Part shown: positions 34,676 through 42,401 of the stretch, in pieces
Layout of the letters: every line of letters starts with the position of its first letter
Position numbering within the stretch: position 1 is the stretch's first letter
DNA from: UBA1952 sp965246855
Lineage (GTDB): Bacteria; Bacteroidota; Bacteroidia; Chitinophagales; Chitinophagaceae
Length of the DNA stretch: 64,000 nucleotides
Direction: 5' to 3'
Assembly: GCA_965246855.1 (NCBI GenBank)
Contig: CBDFFP010000002.1
Location: 868,001-932,000 of the forward strand
Translations under genes and position numbers: made by a program
Notes under the pieces: model-generated
The model's input: only the letters and a program-made list of their open reading frames with translations
Databases searched by the model: none
Told to the model about the DNA's origin: nothing

Positions 34676-34683
34676 CAAAAGTA
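34676..34683 (-). promoter_or_regulatory. -7 element of the DAHP synthase gene
   Basis: Minus-strand TACTTTTG, exact consensus, 8 bases from the ATG. Confidence 0.55.
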
Positions 34684-34778
34684 CACGCGCCACCTGCCCG
34701 GCGGCGTTCTGCTTTTACCTTCGCCGAGTGGTTCCTTCCTCGTGTTTTCTGTGCTAAAGGGCTAAAGCCCTCCGCTGT

Positions 34779-34832
34779 GGGTTGGGGGCTTCCCCCCACG
34801 CCCTAAAGGACGTGGGGGGAAGCCCCCAACCC
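34779..34832. repeat. Perfect 22-base-arm hairpin between divergent genes
   Basis: Arms 34779-34800 and 34811-34832 are fully complementary (GGGTTGGGGGCTTCCCCCCA...), loop CCCTAAAGGA. The arm itself contains a smaller palindrome (GGGGGCTTCCCCCC). It stands 37 bases before the lpxB ATG, so it would be in the lpxB leader if transcribed from further up. Confidence 0.8.
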
Positions 34833-34868
34833 ATTATTCATTGTTCATTATCAACTCTTCATTGCCCC

Positions 34869-35975
34869 ATGCGCTACTACCTTCTTGCCGGCGAAGCCTC
34901 CGGCGACCTGCACGGCGCGGCGCTGCTAAAAGCCCTCAAACGGCAAGATCCCCAAGCCGATTTCCGCGCGTGGGGTGGCGATCGCATGGAAGCCGCCGGA
35001 GCCGTGTTGGTGAAGCACTTCCGCGACCTCGCGTTTATGGGTTTTGTGGAAGTGGTGAAACATCTCGGAACCATTCTGCGCAACATCCGCCTCGCCAAAG
35101 AAGATATCCTCGCTTACCGCCCCGACGTGCTGATTCTAATTGATTATCCGGGCTTTAACATGCGCATTGCGAAGTGGGCAAAGGCGCAGGGAATCCGCGT
35201 GGTCTATTACATCTCCCCGCAGATTTGGGCATGGAAAGAAGGCCGCGTAAACGCGTTGCGCCGCGACGTGGATCAGATGCTGGTTATCCTGCCTTTTGAG
35301 AAGAATTTTTACGGAAAGCACGGCATGGAAGTAAGCTATGTGGGCCATCCGTTGATACAAGCCGTTGCGGCGCAAAAGGAAAAGCCGGTGGACGTTTCGC
35401 TGCGTTTTGAGAAGCCCATAATTGCGCTCCTTCCCGGTTCGCGCAAGCAGGAAATCCGGCAGAAGCTACCCGTGATGCTTTCTGTTGTGAAACACTTTCC
35501 GGGGCATCAGTTTGTGGTAGCCGCCGCGCCTGCGCAACCGCTTTCGCTGTATGAAGAACTGGTGGGAAAGCTGCCCGTAAAAATCATTGCCGGAAAGACC
35601 TATGAAATCCTGCAAATTGCCGAAGCAGCATTGGTAACAAGCGGAACAGCGACGTTGGAAACAGCCCTTTTTGGTGTGCCGCAAATTGTGTGTTACCGGG
35701 GAAATCCCATCTCCTACCAACTGGCAAAGCGGCTGATAAAAGTGAAGTACATCTCGCTGGTGAATCTCATTCTGGATGCGCCCGTTGTGCCGGAATTAAT
35801 TCAGGATGCGTTGAACGAAAAAACCCTCACGCAGCACTTGCAATCGCTGGTAGAGAAAGCAAATCCCGCCCGCGAAAAAATGATGCAACAATACCAAAAC
35901 CTGTGGACGTTGCTGGGCAGCAAAGACGCTTCGAAAGAAGCGGCACGGTTGATTGTGGAAGGCGCGAAAGGCTAA
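34869..35975 (+). CDS. lpxB: Lipid-A-disaccharide synthase
   Basis: 368 residues from MRYYLLAGEASGDLHGAALL, the canonical GEXSGD start of LpxB (GT19). Further motifs: FMGFVEVVKHL, LIDYPGFNMRIAKWAK, YYISPQIWAWKEGRV, VGHPLI, LLPGSRKQEI, VTSGTATLETALFGVPQIVCYR. It joins lipid X and UDP-diacylglucosamine, so the organism makes lipid A. The frame is open upstream through the hairpin, but the ATG at 34869 is clear. rsmI follows on the same strand. Confidence 0.95.
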   Translation: MRYYLLAGEASGDLHGAALLKALKRQDPQADFRAWGGDRMEAAGAVLVKHFRDLAFMGFVEVVKHLGTILRNIRLAKEDILAYRPDVLILIDYPGFNMRIAKWAKAQGIRVVYYISPQIWAWKEGRVNALRRDVDQMLVILPFEKNFYGKHGMEVSYVGHPLIQAVAAQKEKPVDVSLRFEKPIIALLPGSRKQEIRQKLPVMLSVVKHFPGHQFVVAAAPAQPLSLYEELVGKLPVKIIAGKTYEILQIAEAALVTSGTATLETALFGVPQIVCYRGNPISYQLAKRLIKVKYISLVNLILDAPVVPELIQDALNEKTLTQHLQSLVEKANPAREKMMQQYQNLWTLLGSKDASKEAARLIVEGAKG

Positions 35976-35978
35976 AGC

Positions 35979-36042
35979 CGTTGGAAGGTTGGAAGCCCTC
36001 TGGGCGTTGGAAGGTTGGACGCTTCGCGTTGGAAAGTTGGAT
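35979..36042. repeat. GTTGGAAGGTTGGA tandem repeat, about 22-26 bp units
   Basis: Three units (GCGTTGGAAGGTTGGA plus variable CCTCTGGGC or CGCTTCG) between lpxB and rsmI. Related to 33129-33180. Confidence 0.65.
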
Positions 36043-36087
36043 AGAATCTTTGCGTCTCTGCGAGAAAAATTTAAGAACAGAAAAGCC

Positions 36088-36768
36088 ATGACTGAAAAAC
36101 CCGGAATCCTTTACCTCGTCCCTACGCCCATCGGCAATCTCGGCGACATGACTTTTCGCGCGGTAGCAGTCCTCAAAAGCGCCGACCTGATTTTGTGTGA
36201 AGATACCCGTACATCAGGCGTCCTGTTGAAGCACTATGAAATCGCGCGTCCGCTGGCTTCCTACCATCTCCACAACGAGCATTTACTCACCGAAAAATTT
36301 GCCCAAAAAATCGCTGAAGGTGCAACGATTGCGCTGATTACCGATGCCGGAACGCCCGGCATTTCCGATCCCGGTTTTCTGCTGGCCCGCGCGTGTCGCC
36401 GCATGGATTTGCGGGTGGAATGTTTGCCCGGCGCAACGGCTTTTGTTCCGGCGCTGGTGCAAAGCGGATTGCCTGCGACTGCGTTTGTTTTTGAAGGATT
36501 CTTGCCGCAGAAAAAAGGCCGTCAAACAGCGATGAAAATGCTTGCCGAAGAGACGCGCACGATTGTGCTTTACGAGTCGCCGCACCGGCTGGTGAAAACG
36601 CTTTCCGAGTTGGCTGTTCACTTCGGTGCAGAACGCCCCGCCTGCGTGTGCCGGGAGCTAAGCAAAAAGTTTGAAGAAACACGGAACGGAACGCTGGCCG
36701 AACTCGCTGCTTTTTATGAAGCGCATCCGCCGAAAGGAGAGATTGTTTTGGTGGTGAGCGGGCATTGA
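36088..36768 (+). CDS. rsmI: 16S rRNA (cytidine(1402)-2'-O)-methyltransferase
   Basis: 226 residues: LYLVPTPIGNLGDMTFRA, LCEDTRTSGVLLKHY, SYHLHNEH, ALITDAGTPGISDPGFLLARAC, LPGATAFVPALVQSGLP, FEGFLPQKKGR, YESPHRLVKTL and the C-terminal RELSKKFEETRNGTLAEL. This is the SAM-binding RsmI/YraL family. Start ATG 36088; the longer frame upstream is through repeats. Shorter than E. coli RsmI because it lacks the C-terminal extension. Confidence 0.95.
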   Translation: MTEKPGILYLVPTPIGNLGDMTFRAVAVLKSADLILCEDTRTSGVLLKHYEIARPLASYHLHNEHLLTEKFAQKIAEGATIALITDAGTPGISDPGFLLARACRRMDLRVECLPGATAFVPALVQSGLPATAFVFEGFLPQKKGRQTAMKMLAEETRTIVLYESPHRLVKTLSELAVHFGAERPACVCRELSKKFEETRNGTLAELAAFYEAHPPKGEIVLVVSGH

Positions 36769-36844
36769 AGTGGGATAAATTGTGGGCAGTAGGCTAACAG
36801 CTTGTCGCAAGGAAACTTGCTTGTAAGAAGATGCTTTTGCCGAA

Positions 36845-36939
36845 AATCTTTTGTCACCCCGTTCTTCGGCAAGCTCAGAATGACAGGGGCCTTTGCGGAC
36901 ACAAGCCGGCAAGATCCCTTCGGGATGACAAAAGATTAT
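36845..36939. repeat. Dispersed AATCTTTTGT...ACAAAAGATT element (second copy)
   Basis: Contains TTCTTCGGCAAGCTCAGAAT and GATCCCTTCGGGATGACA between the inverted ends. The remaining gene-free bases 36769-37025 hold nothing else identifiable. Confidence 0.6.
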
Positions 36940-37025
36940 GACCGAGAGTCGTGTTTGATTTCTATACTTAAAACAAGGTATTGTAAGTGACAAACCGGGT
37001 CAGGAAACTGCTCCTCTCTAAAACA

Positions 37026-37055
37026 AAAAGGACACCCTTTTCAAGGTGTCCAAAA
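37026..37055 (-). terminator. Terminator of the manganese catalase gene
   Basis: GGACACC (37030-37036) pairs with GGTGTCC (37045-37051); on the minus strand it is followed by TTTTTGTTT. It lies 33 bases beyond the stop at 37088. Confidence 0.7.
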
Positions 37056-37087
37056 TGGAAATGCAGTTGTGGGAAAAGGCGTTTCTC

Positions 37088-38035
37088 TTACCCTTTCTTT
37101 TTCACGGGAATGCTTTTCGTCACTTTCCCGCCGCTTTCTTTAAACTCTGTAAAAGCATCCGCCAGCGCCTGCAAATCTTTGTCAAGGCCCGGCGCAAACT
37201 CTTCGGGACGCTCCGGTGCAACGGGAATGGGGAAACTCTGACGTGGCTCCTTCAGCGTAGTCAGCTCCGTGCCATCGTTGAAAGGCGAAGACCCTTGGAA
37301 AATATCTCCCAGCAGCGACGAATCTAAGCGCATAGTGTATTGCTCGCGGTGGATGCCCGCTTCCATCAGTGCACGCACTTCCGGGAATTGCGTAGCGTCA
37401 AATTTCGGGACGGGCAGCACCGCACCCCAATCCACGCCCAGTGTTTCCAACGCTTTAGCAAAAGCGGCTTGGTGTGCTTCGTCGCGCACAATTAAAAAGG
37501 CGACCGTAGCGCGCAGGGTTTTGTTGGCGCTCATCTGGTAGATGCGGCATTTCTGCAAACGCCCGGTGGCCTCTACCACGAGGTTGTCCATCAAATCCAG
37601 AATGAGGTTGCCGTGGCCGTGAACGTAAGAACCGCTCCATGGATTTCCGGCAGCATCCACCGGCAGCGCCGCCTGTGCGCCAACAATAAAGTGGTGGGGA
37701 TTTTGCTGCTCTTTGGCCATGTCTAAGGCCGTGCCGCCGCCGGCACTGGGCGTTTCAAACTTTTTGCCCTGGTAGCGTGGCGAGCCGTCGAGCAGTTGAG
37801 AAATGGTTTTGGTGATAAGCTCTACGTGGCTGATTTCTTCAATGCCTACGCCTTGGATAAGGTCCATATAGGGCGTGGCTTTGCCGCGAAAGTTGAAGCT
37901 CTGGAAGAGATACTGCATCATGGTGCGCATCTCGCCAAACTGACCGCCGAGACCTTCCTGAAGCGCGTTGGCGGCAGAAGGATCCGGCTCATCGGATACG
38001 ATGGGGTGAATGAGGTTCTGGGTGTGGAAGAACAT
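37088..38035 (-). CDS. Manganese (non-haem) catalase
   Basis: 315 residues with ferritin-like metal ligands: Glu in ALQEGLGGQFGEMRTMMQYLFQ, VGIEEISHVELITKTI (E..H), HGHGNLILDLMDN and VRDEAHQAAF (E..H). It opens MFFHTQNLIHPIVSDEPDP like KatN-type enzymes. Converts hydrogen peroxide to water and oxygen at a di-manganese centre. ATG 38035 fits the family; an in-frame ATG at 38080 adds 15 residues. The C-terminal tail is Lys-rich. Confidence 0.9.
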   Translation of the reverse strand: MFFHTQNLIHPIVSDEPDPSAANALQEGLGGQFGEMRTMMQYLFQSFNFRGKATPYMDLIQGVGIEEISHVELITKTISQLLDGSPRYQGKKFETPSAGGGTALDMAKEQQNPHHFIVGAQAALPVDAAGNPWSGSYVHGHGNLILDLMDNLVVEATGRLQKCRIYQMSANKTLRATVAFLIVRDEAHQAAFAKALETLGVDWGAVLPVPKFDATQFPEVRALMEAGIHREQYTMRLDSSLLGDIFQGSSPFNDGTELTTLKEPRQSFPIPVAPERPEEFAPGLDKDLQALADAFTEFKESGGKVTKSIPVKKKG

Positions 38036-38080
38036 AGGGATTGGGGGTTTGTAGGGAAACGGTTCTCCCTCTAAAGGCAT

Positions 38081-38341
38081 GCCATTGGCTGGGTAGCGGC
38101 GCTTTTTGCCGGGAACGCAGAGGCTTTTAAAACCCCGGCTCCTGCTTGCCTGTTTCCCAATTAATATCTTATCACAAGAGCCAGTGTTGAGGTTTTTTGC
38201 GGTATGTCTTTTGGCAGTCGAAGCGTTTGGAAGAAAATATATCAGACAAGAATCTTCCCCTGTTATCTGTTTTGCAAATAAACACTCGGATAATTAATTC
38301 GGAACGCCCGGAAGGCCAACATATTATTAGGGCTGTTTTAC
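38081..38341. other. Gene-free stretch upstream of array B
   Basis: No gene, promoter or structured element that I can support. The last 40 bases may hold two degenerate array units. Confidence 0.5.
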
Positions 38342-38467
38342 CGTCGGCTCGGAATGGGCTACCGCCGGTTAGAAATGGGCTACTGTCGGCAAAAAATGTC
38401 TAACTGTTGGCTCGGAACGTATTGCAGCCCGTTAGAAATGCGTTGCAGTCGGCGCGGAACGAACAAC
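38342..38467. repeat. Array B: six 21-bp units
   Basis: Consecutive 21-base units (38342, 38363, 38384, 38405, 38426, 38447) with consensus nGYCGGYTMGGAAYGnnYTRC. The next unit is 17 bases. No palindrome as clean as in arrays A and E. It is followed by the GACGAAGG element and a terminator. Confidence 0.85.
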
Positions 38468-38494
38468 TGGGCGCAATGGATTGCAGCCCGGACT

Positions 38495-38605
38495 GGGCGA
38501 AGGCTCCCACCTTCGTCCTCTATTCTTATTCTTTTTTTACCTAAAACGTGTGTTACGACGAAGGCAGGAGCCTTCGCCCAGCCGCGAGACTGCTACGGCG
38601 AGCGG
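38495..38605. repeat. Dispersed GACGAAGG element, inverted-repeat form
   Basis: GGGCGAAGGCTCCCACCTTC (38494 onward) faces GAAGGCAGGAGCCTTCGCCC; the latter continues GCCGCGAGACTGCTACGGCG, as on the minus strand at 21275-21345 next to array A. Confidence 0.65.
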
Positions 38606-38620
38606 GGATTTTAGATAGGA

Positions 38621-38649
38621 ATGCCCCGCATTTTGTGGGGCATTTTTTT
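38621..38649 (+). terminator. Strong intrinsic terminator after array B
   Basis: AATGCCCC pairs with GGGGCATT, followed by seven T. On the plus strand no gene precedes it, so it suggests that the array region itself is transcribed rightward. Confidence 0.65.
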
Positions 38650-38733
38650 GGGGATGATAGCAGGCTGGGAAAACAGTTTCACCCCTTAAATATATTCTAT
38701 CAAGAGCCTTGAGCAAGAAGCGTCTGTAACTTC

Positions 38734-39114
38734 TCAATGATGTTGCGCCTGTTGGCGAATAATGGCTGCCTGTTCAATTAGTAACTCCCGATTATCATTA
38801 CGTATCCGAGTCGCTTCCGGTGTCAGTTCTTTATTGCTTCCAAGTACTGTTATCCCTACTTGCGCTAACTCTGCCGAGCGGATTTCTATACGGTTTTGAA
38901 CGGCTTGCTCGGTAGGAAATAAGTCTGTATAAGGTACCTTCAATACACGAGCAATATCTATCAGTAGCTCTACGTCTATCTTTTTCCGTTCGCCGCTTTC
39001 AATTCGTTTATAGTTCCGCTCATCCATTCCTAACTCTTCTGCCATATCCAAAGACGATAGCTCTACTTTTTGACGTAATTCCTTAATCCGCTGGCGAATA
39101 AATAGCGTTTGCAT
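38734..39114 (-). CDS. XRE-family transcriptional regulator
   Basis: 126 residues. The Xre/Cro helix-turn-helix spans 6-65 (LRQKVELSSLDMAEELGMDERNYKRIESGERK, VELLIDIARVLKVPYTDLF). The C-terminal 60 residues are helical, ending ELLIEQAAIIRQQAQHH. ATG 39114 is followed upstream by three copies of CAATTTTTG, so it probably represses itself and the divergent gene at 39288. The upstream frame extension runs through the operators and is not used. Confidence 0.85.
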   Translation of the reverse strand: MQTLFIRQRIKELRQKVELSSLDMAEELGMDERNYKRIESGERKKIDVELLIDIARVLKVPYTDLFPTEQAVQNRIEIRSAELAQVGITVLGSNKELTPEATRIRNDNRELLIEQAAIIRQQAQHH

Positions 39115-39119
39115 AGAAT

Positions 39120-39175
39120 GACAATTTTTGGTAAAGATAATGACAAAAATTGCCACCTCTTCTCCAAAAATTGTC
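39120..39175. promoter_or_regulatory. Triple operator for the XRE regulator
   Basis: The 9-mer CAATTTTTG occurs at 39122 (plus), and as its complement CAAAAATTG at 39144 and 39165. The spacing is 22 and 21 bases. The outer two copies extend to a perfect 12-base inverted repeat (GACAATTTTTGG / CCAAAAATTGTC). They lie between the divergent starts at 39114 and 39288. Confidence 0.7.
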
Positions 39176-39287
39176 TTGTTCTCCGCTCTATGAGGAAACC
39201 ATCTTTGCGCTGTCTTTGGCCAAAGGGCAAAAACGCGGAAGCCGAAAAGCGAATAGAGTAGGCAAAACCCCAAACCACTCTTTTTTT

Positions 39288-39698
39288 ATGAAGAATTTAT
39301 TCAAAACGCTCGTCTTAGGAATTAGCTTTGCGCTTGTAAGTTTCGCGGCCAAGGCACTACCACCAAATGCAACCTTTGTTGGCTGTTCCATGGGAGAGGC
39401 ATTTCTTCTTACAACAGATGCCAATGGCAATGTTAACGGGTTTATGCACGCACCAACTTCCTACTGCAACGGTGGAAATTGGTATGTGCAATTAGCTCGG
39501 ATAAGCCCGAATCTTCCTTTTGAACCAGACGCAGGTACCGAGCAAATCGTAAATACAGCTGGTGAGGCTGAAGCCTCTTCCCCTTCTGAGGAACTAGTCA
39601 GAAGCCTTGATGTAGACTACGAGGCTAACAAAATTGGAACCAGCTACGTTAACCCAGAGAAACTTACTTCAAGAGTACGTCAGTTTCTTCGCTGGTAA
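39288..39698 (+). CDS. Small secreted protein of unknown function
   Basis: 136 residues with a signal peptide (MKNLFKTLVLGISFALVSFAAKA). Two Cys (VGCSMGEAF, TSYCNGGNW) could form a disulphide. No domain recognised. Divergent from the XRE gene and probably under its control. A terminator follows at 39723. Confidence 0.7.
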   Translation: MKNLFKTLVLGISFALVSFAAKALPPNATFVGCSMGEAFLLTTDANGNVNGFMHAPTSYCNGGNWYVQLARISPNLPFEPDAGTEQIVNTAGEAEASSPSEELVRSLDVDYEANKIGTSYVNPEKLTSRVRQFLRW

Positions 39699-39722
39699 GC
39701 CTTGTTGCAGGCAAGTTCCATT

Positions 39723-39762
39723 GAAGATATGCTGAGTTCAAGCTCAGCATATCTTCGTTTTT
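39723..39762 (+). terminator. Terminator of the secreted-protein gene
   Basis: Perfect 14-base arms (GAAGATATGCTGAG / CTCAGCATATCTTC) around TTCAAG, then GTTTTTG. Confidence 0.85.
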
Positions 39763-39777
39763 GTTTAATAAATATTT

Positions 39778-40374
39778 ATGAAAAGAATCTTTTTACTATT
39801 CTTCTTTACTATTGCTTTGTACCAAGCAAGCGGGCAGCACTCCACGTCTTTTCCTTTTATCCGCAAAGATGGATACTATAAATATGACAACGGTGCAACG
39901 AAAGTGATTCCAATGGAAAAAGAAGAAATGAAAAAGTTGGACGGGATTTTAAAAGTGATTGACCCAGCAGATTCCGGCGTGGATTCTATGGCGAAGAAAA
40001 TGCCCGGCGGCGTAATTCCAGGAGAGGGGAGTCCGACTCTCCGCTATTTGTTTTTTACAAGCGATTCTACTGGCGTAATAGCCAATTCCGGTCAGCGTGA
40101 TTCTGCTACCGAAGCGCGTATTATATCAGGTTTTGAAGCCGCGCAACGCGGCGAACCTTTCCAGAGTAGCAAACTTATTAATGTGCGAACTTGGGACGGG
40201 CGTTATTTTTCTTATGATGTTTCCACCAATGGGATACCTATGACACATTGTGTAGGTTTTGTCTTCCCAGACGCGCTGGCTGTGTTGGAAGTAATTTTAG
40301 TTTTTCCGTACAGCGCAGATGCTTTTGCTAATAAGAAAGTGTATCAGTTTCATCCGTTTCCAGCAAAGCGATAG
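39778..40374 (+). CDS. Secreted protein of unknown function
   Basis: 198 residues, signal peptide MKRIFLLFFFTIALYQASGQ. The mature part is mixed alpha/beta, with FVFPDALAVLEVILVFPYSADAFA near the end. No recognised domain. The ATG lies 15 bases after the preceding terminator, so it has its own promoter, which I did not identify. Confidence 0.65.
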   Translation: MKRIFLLFFFTIALYQASGQHSTSFPFIRKDGYYKYDNGATKVIPMEKEEMKKLDGILKVIDPADSGVDSMAKKMPGGVIPGEGSPTLRYLFFTSDSTGVIANSGQRDSATEARIISGFEAAQRGEPFQSSKLINVRTWDGRYFSYDVSTNGIPMTHCVGFVFPDALAVLEVILVFPYSADAFANKKVYQFHPFPAKR

Positions 40375-40387
40375 AAGGTCTTTTCCA

Positions 40388-40406
40388 AAGCCTATCTCAA
40401 AATTCA
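40388..40406 (-). repeat. GATAGGCTCT-type motif (minus-strand copy)
   Basis: Reads TGAATTTTGAGATAGGCTT on the minus strand; see 25465-25490. Confidence 0.4.
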
Positions 40407-40493
40407 ACAGCATAACACGCCATAACCTTTTTATAACCGCTCTTCTTTTACTAAAAACCTTTCTACTATTGCGCAATTAACCGCTTCCCACAT

Positions 40494-40501
40494 TATTTTC
40501 G
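40494..40501 (+). promoter_or_regulatory. -7 element of the comM-like gene
   Basis: TATTTTCG, 8 bases before the ATG at 40509. Confidence 0.45.
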
Positions 40502-40508
40502 CCCCACT

Positions 40509-42053
40509 ATGCTTGTAAAAGTTTTTGGCTCGGCGGTGATGGGCGTGGATGCCATTACCATTACGATAGAAGCGGATGCTGTGATTGTGGAAACGCCGTC
40601 GTATCCCATTGTGGGCCTGCCCGACAATGCCGTGAAGGAAAGCTTGGAGCGCATTTTCTCTGCCCTGAAAAACAACGGCTACAGCCGCCCACGCCAAAAA
40701 GTGGTCATAAATATGGCCCCCGCCGACATCCGCAAGGAAGGCGCAGCCTATGATTTGCCCATTGCCATTGCGATGCTCACCGCTTCGGGACAGGTGAAAT
40801 GTGCTGATTTGGAAACCTATGTGATGATGGGCGAACTGTCGCTGGACGGCACACTCAAAGGCATCAAAGGCTCTTTGCCCATTGCCATTCAGGCGCGGAA
40901 GGAAAAATTTAAAGCCCTTCTTCTCCCCGCCGAAAACGCCCGCGAAGGTGCGCTGGTGAATAATCTGGAAGTGTATGGCGCAGCGCACCTCAAAGACGTG
41001 ATTGCGATTCTGGAAGGCCGCAGCACGCTGAAGCCCACTTTCGTGGATACCCGCGAGGAATTTGCTCATGCCCAAACGCAATACGACCTCGACTTCAACG
41101 ACGTAAAAGGACAGGAAAACGTAAAGCGCGCGCTGGAAATTGCCGCTGCCGGTGGCCACAACGCCATTCTGATTGGCCCGCCCGGCGCCGGAAAAACGAT
41201 GCTCGCCAAGCGGCTGCCCACCATTCTGCCGCCGCTTACGTTGCAGGAAGCGTTGGAGACCACCAAGATTCACTCCGTGGCCGGGAAGTTGCCGGGCAAT
41301 TCCTCGCTGGTGGCGCAGCGGCCTTTCCGCTCGCCGCACCACACCGTTTCCGACGCGGCGCTTGTGGGCGGCGGCGGGATGCCACAGCCGGGCGAAATCT
41401 CGCTGGCCCACAACGGCGTGTTGTTTCTGGATGAGCTGCCGGAGTTTAAGCGCACCGTTCTGGAAGTGATGCGCCAACCGATGGAAGAGCGCCGCGTAAC
41501 GATTTCCCGCGCGCGGCTGAGCATTGATTTTCCGGCTTCGTTTATGTTGCTGGCGTCTATGAATCCCTGTCCCTGCGGCTACTACAACCACCCGGAGCGC
41601 GACTGTAGCTGCTCGCCGCAGATGGTGTCGCGCTACCTCAACAAGGTTTCCGGGCCGCTGCTGGACCGGATTGATTTGCACGTAGAAGTAACGCCCGTGC
41701 CGTTTGGCGAGCTGGCTTCGGAAGGACGCTCCGAGAAAAGCGAGTCGGTGCGTGCGCGGGTGATAGCGGCGCGGGAGCGGCAGGCGGAACGTTTTAAAAA
41801 CCATCCGGGCGTGTATTGCAACGCGCAGATGGGCAGCAAGCTGTTGAAGGAAATCTGCGTCGTTGCGCCGGTGGGGATGAACCTCTTGAAAGTGGCGATG
41901 GAAAGATTAAATCTCTCGGCCCGCGCCTTTGACCGCATCCTGAAAGTGAGCCGCACCATCGCCGACCTTGCTGGCACAGACGAAATCCGCCCGGAGCATC
42001 TGGCCGAAGCCATTCAGTACCGGAGTTTGGATCGGGAAGGGTGGGCGGGGTAG
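40509..42053 (+). CDS. comM: YifB/ComM family Mg-chelatase-like AAA ATPase
   Basis: 514 residues: N-terminal Lon-protease-like domain (VETPSYPIVGLPDNAVKESLERI; KVVINMAPADIRKEGAAYDLPIAIAML; MGELSLDGTLKGIKGSLPIA), AAA domain with GPPGAGKTMLAKRLP, FRSPHHTVSDAALVGGG, LFLDELPEFKRTVLEVMRQP, a Cys-rich zinc-like segment (NPCPCGYYNHPERDCSCSP) and the C-terminal Mg-chelatase domain. ComM is a branch-migration helicase in natural transformation; the YifB role in non-competent bacteria is unclear. Confidence 0.93.
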   Translation: MLVKVFGSAVMGVDAITITIEADAVIVETPSYPIVGLPDNAVKESLERIFSALKNNGYSRPRQKVVINMAPADIRKEGAAYDLPIAIAMLTASGQVKCADLETYVMMGELSLDGTLKGIKGSLPIAIQARKEKFKALLLPAENAREGALVNNLEVYGAAHLKDVIAILEGRSTLKPTFVDTREEFAHAQTQYDLDFNDVKGQENVKRALEIAAAGGHNAILIGPPGAGKTMLAKRLPTILPPLTLQEALETTKIHSVAGKLPGNSSLVAQRPFRSPHHTVSDAALVGGGGMPQPGEISLAHNGVLFLDELPEFKRTVLEVMRQPMEERRVTISRARLSIDFPASFMLLASMNPCPCGYYNHPERDCSCSPQMVSRYLNKVSGPLLDRIDLHVEVTPVPFGELASEGRSEKSESVRARVIAARERQAERFKNHPGVYCNAQMGSKLLKEICVVAPVGMNLLKVAMERLNLSARAFDRILKVSRTIADLAGTDEIRPEHLAEAIQYRSLDREGWAG

Positions 42054-42107
42054 GAGGAAAGCTTTTTCCGCTGCTTCTTAAATTCGCATTGTAAAACCTG
42101 CTTCACG

Positions 42108-42401
42108 ATGCAAACCCTTTCTTTATCGCAGATGAAAACGCAGTATCCTGACCAATGGATACTCGTCGGAAATCCAGAACTCTCCGAGCCGGAAATCAAC
42201 GGTTCTATCTTGAGCAAGCTGCTTCGGGGTATCGTTCTCTTCGCCAGCAAGGACAAAAGAGAACTGGCTCACAAAGCAGCAGACCTGCGGAAAACGGTTT
42301 CCAAGACTGCTTGCATTTACACGGGAGAAATCCCGAAGAACAGACTGTTTCTCCTATGGGGGTGGAGAAATTCAGCCGTGCGTCAGAAGAAAGTCTGGTA
42401 A
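42108..42401 (+). CDS. Small protein, partner of the retropepsin-like gene
   Basis: 97 residues: MQTLSLSQMKTQYPDQWILVGNPEL ... SKLLRGIVLFASKDKRELAHKA. No known domain; predicted soluble alpha/beta. Its last 46 bases overlap the start of the aspartic-protease-like gene in another frame, so both are likely translated together. Such overlap suggests a functional pair. Confidence 0.7.
   Translation: MQTLSLSQMKTQYPDQWILVGNPELSEPEINGSILSKLLRGIVLFASKDKRELAHKAADLRKTVSKTACIYTGEIPKNRLFLLWGWRNSAVRQKKVW

Noticed and set aside
38197..38614. Open frames across array B
   Set aside because: Repeat artefacts, overlapping in different frames, with implausible composition.
40431..41804. 457-codon antisense frame opposite the comM-like gene
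   Set aside because: Shadow of the coding strand, which has all Mg-chelatase motifs.
42155..42355. Longer form of the retropepsin-like protein
   Set aside because: It would overlap almost all of the upstream gene in another frame with an Arg/Gln-rich product; the ATG at 42356 is sufficient.
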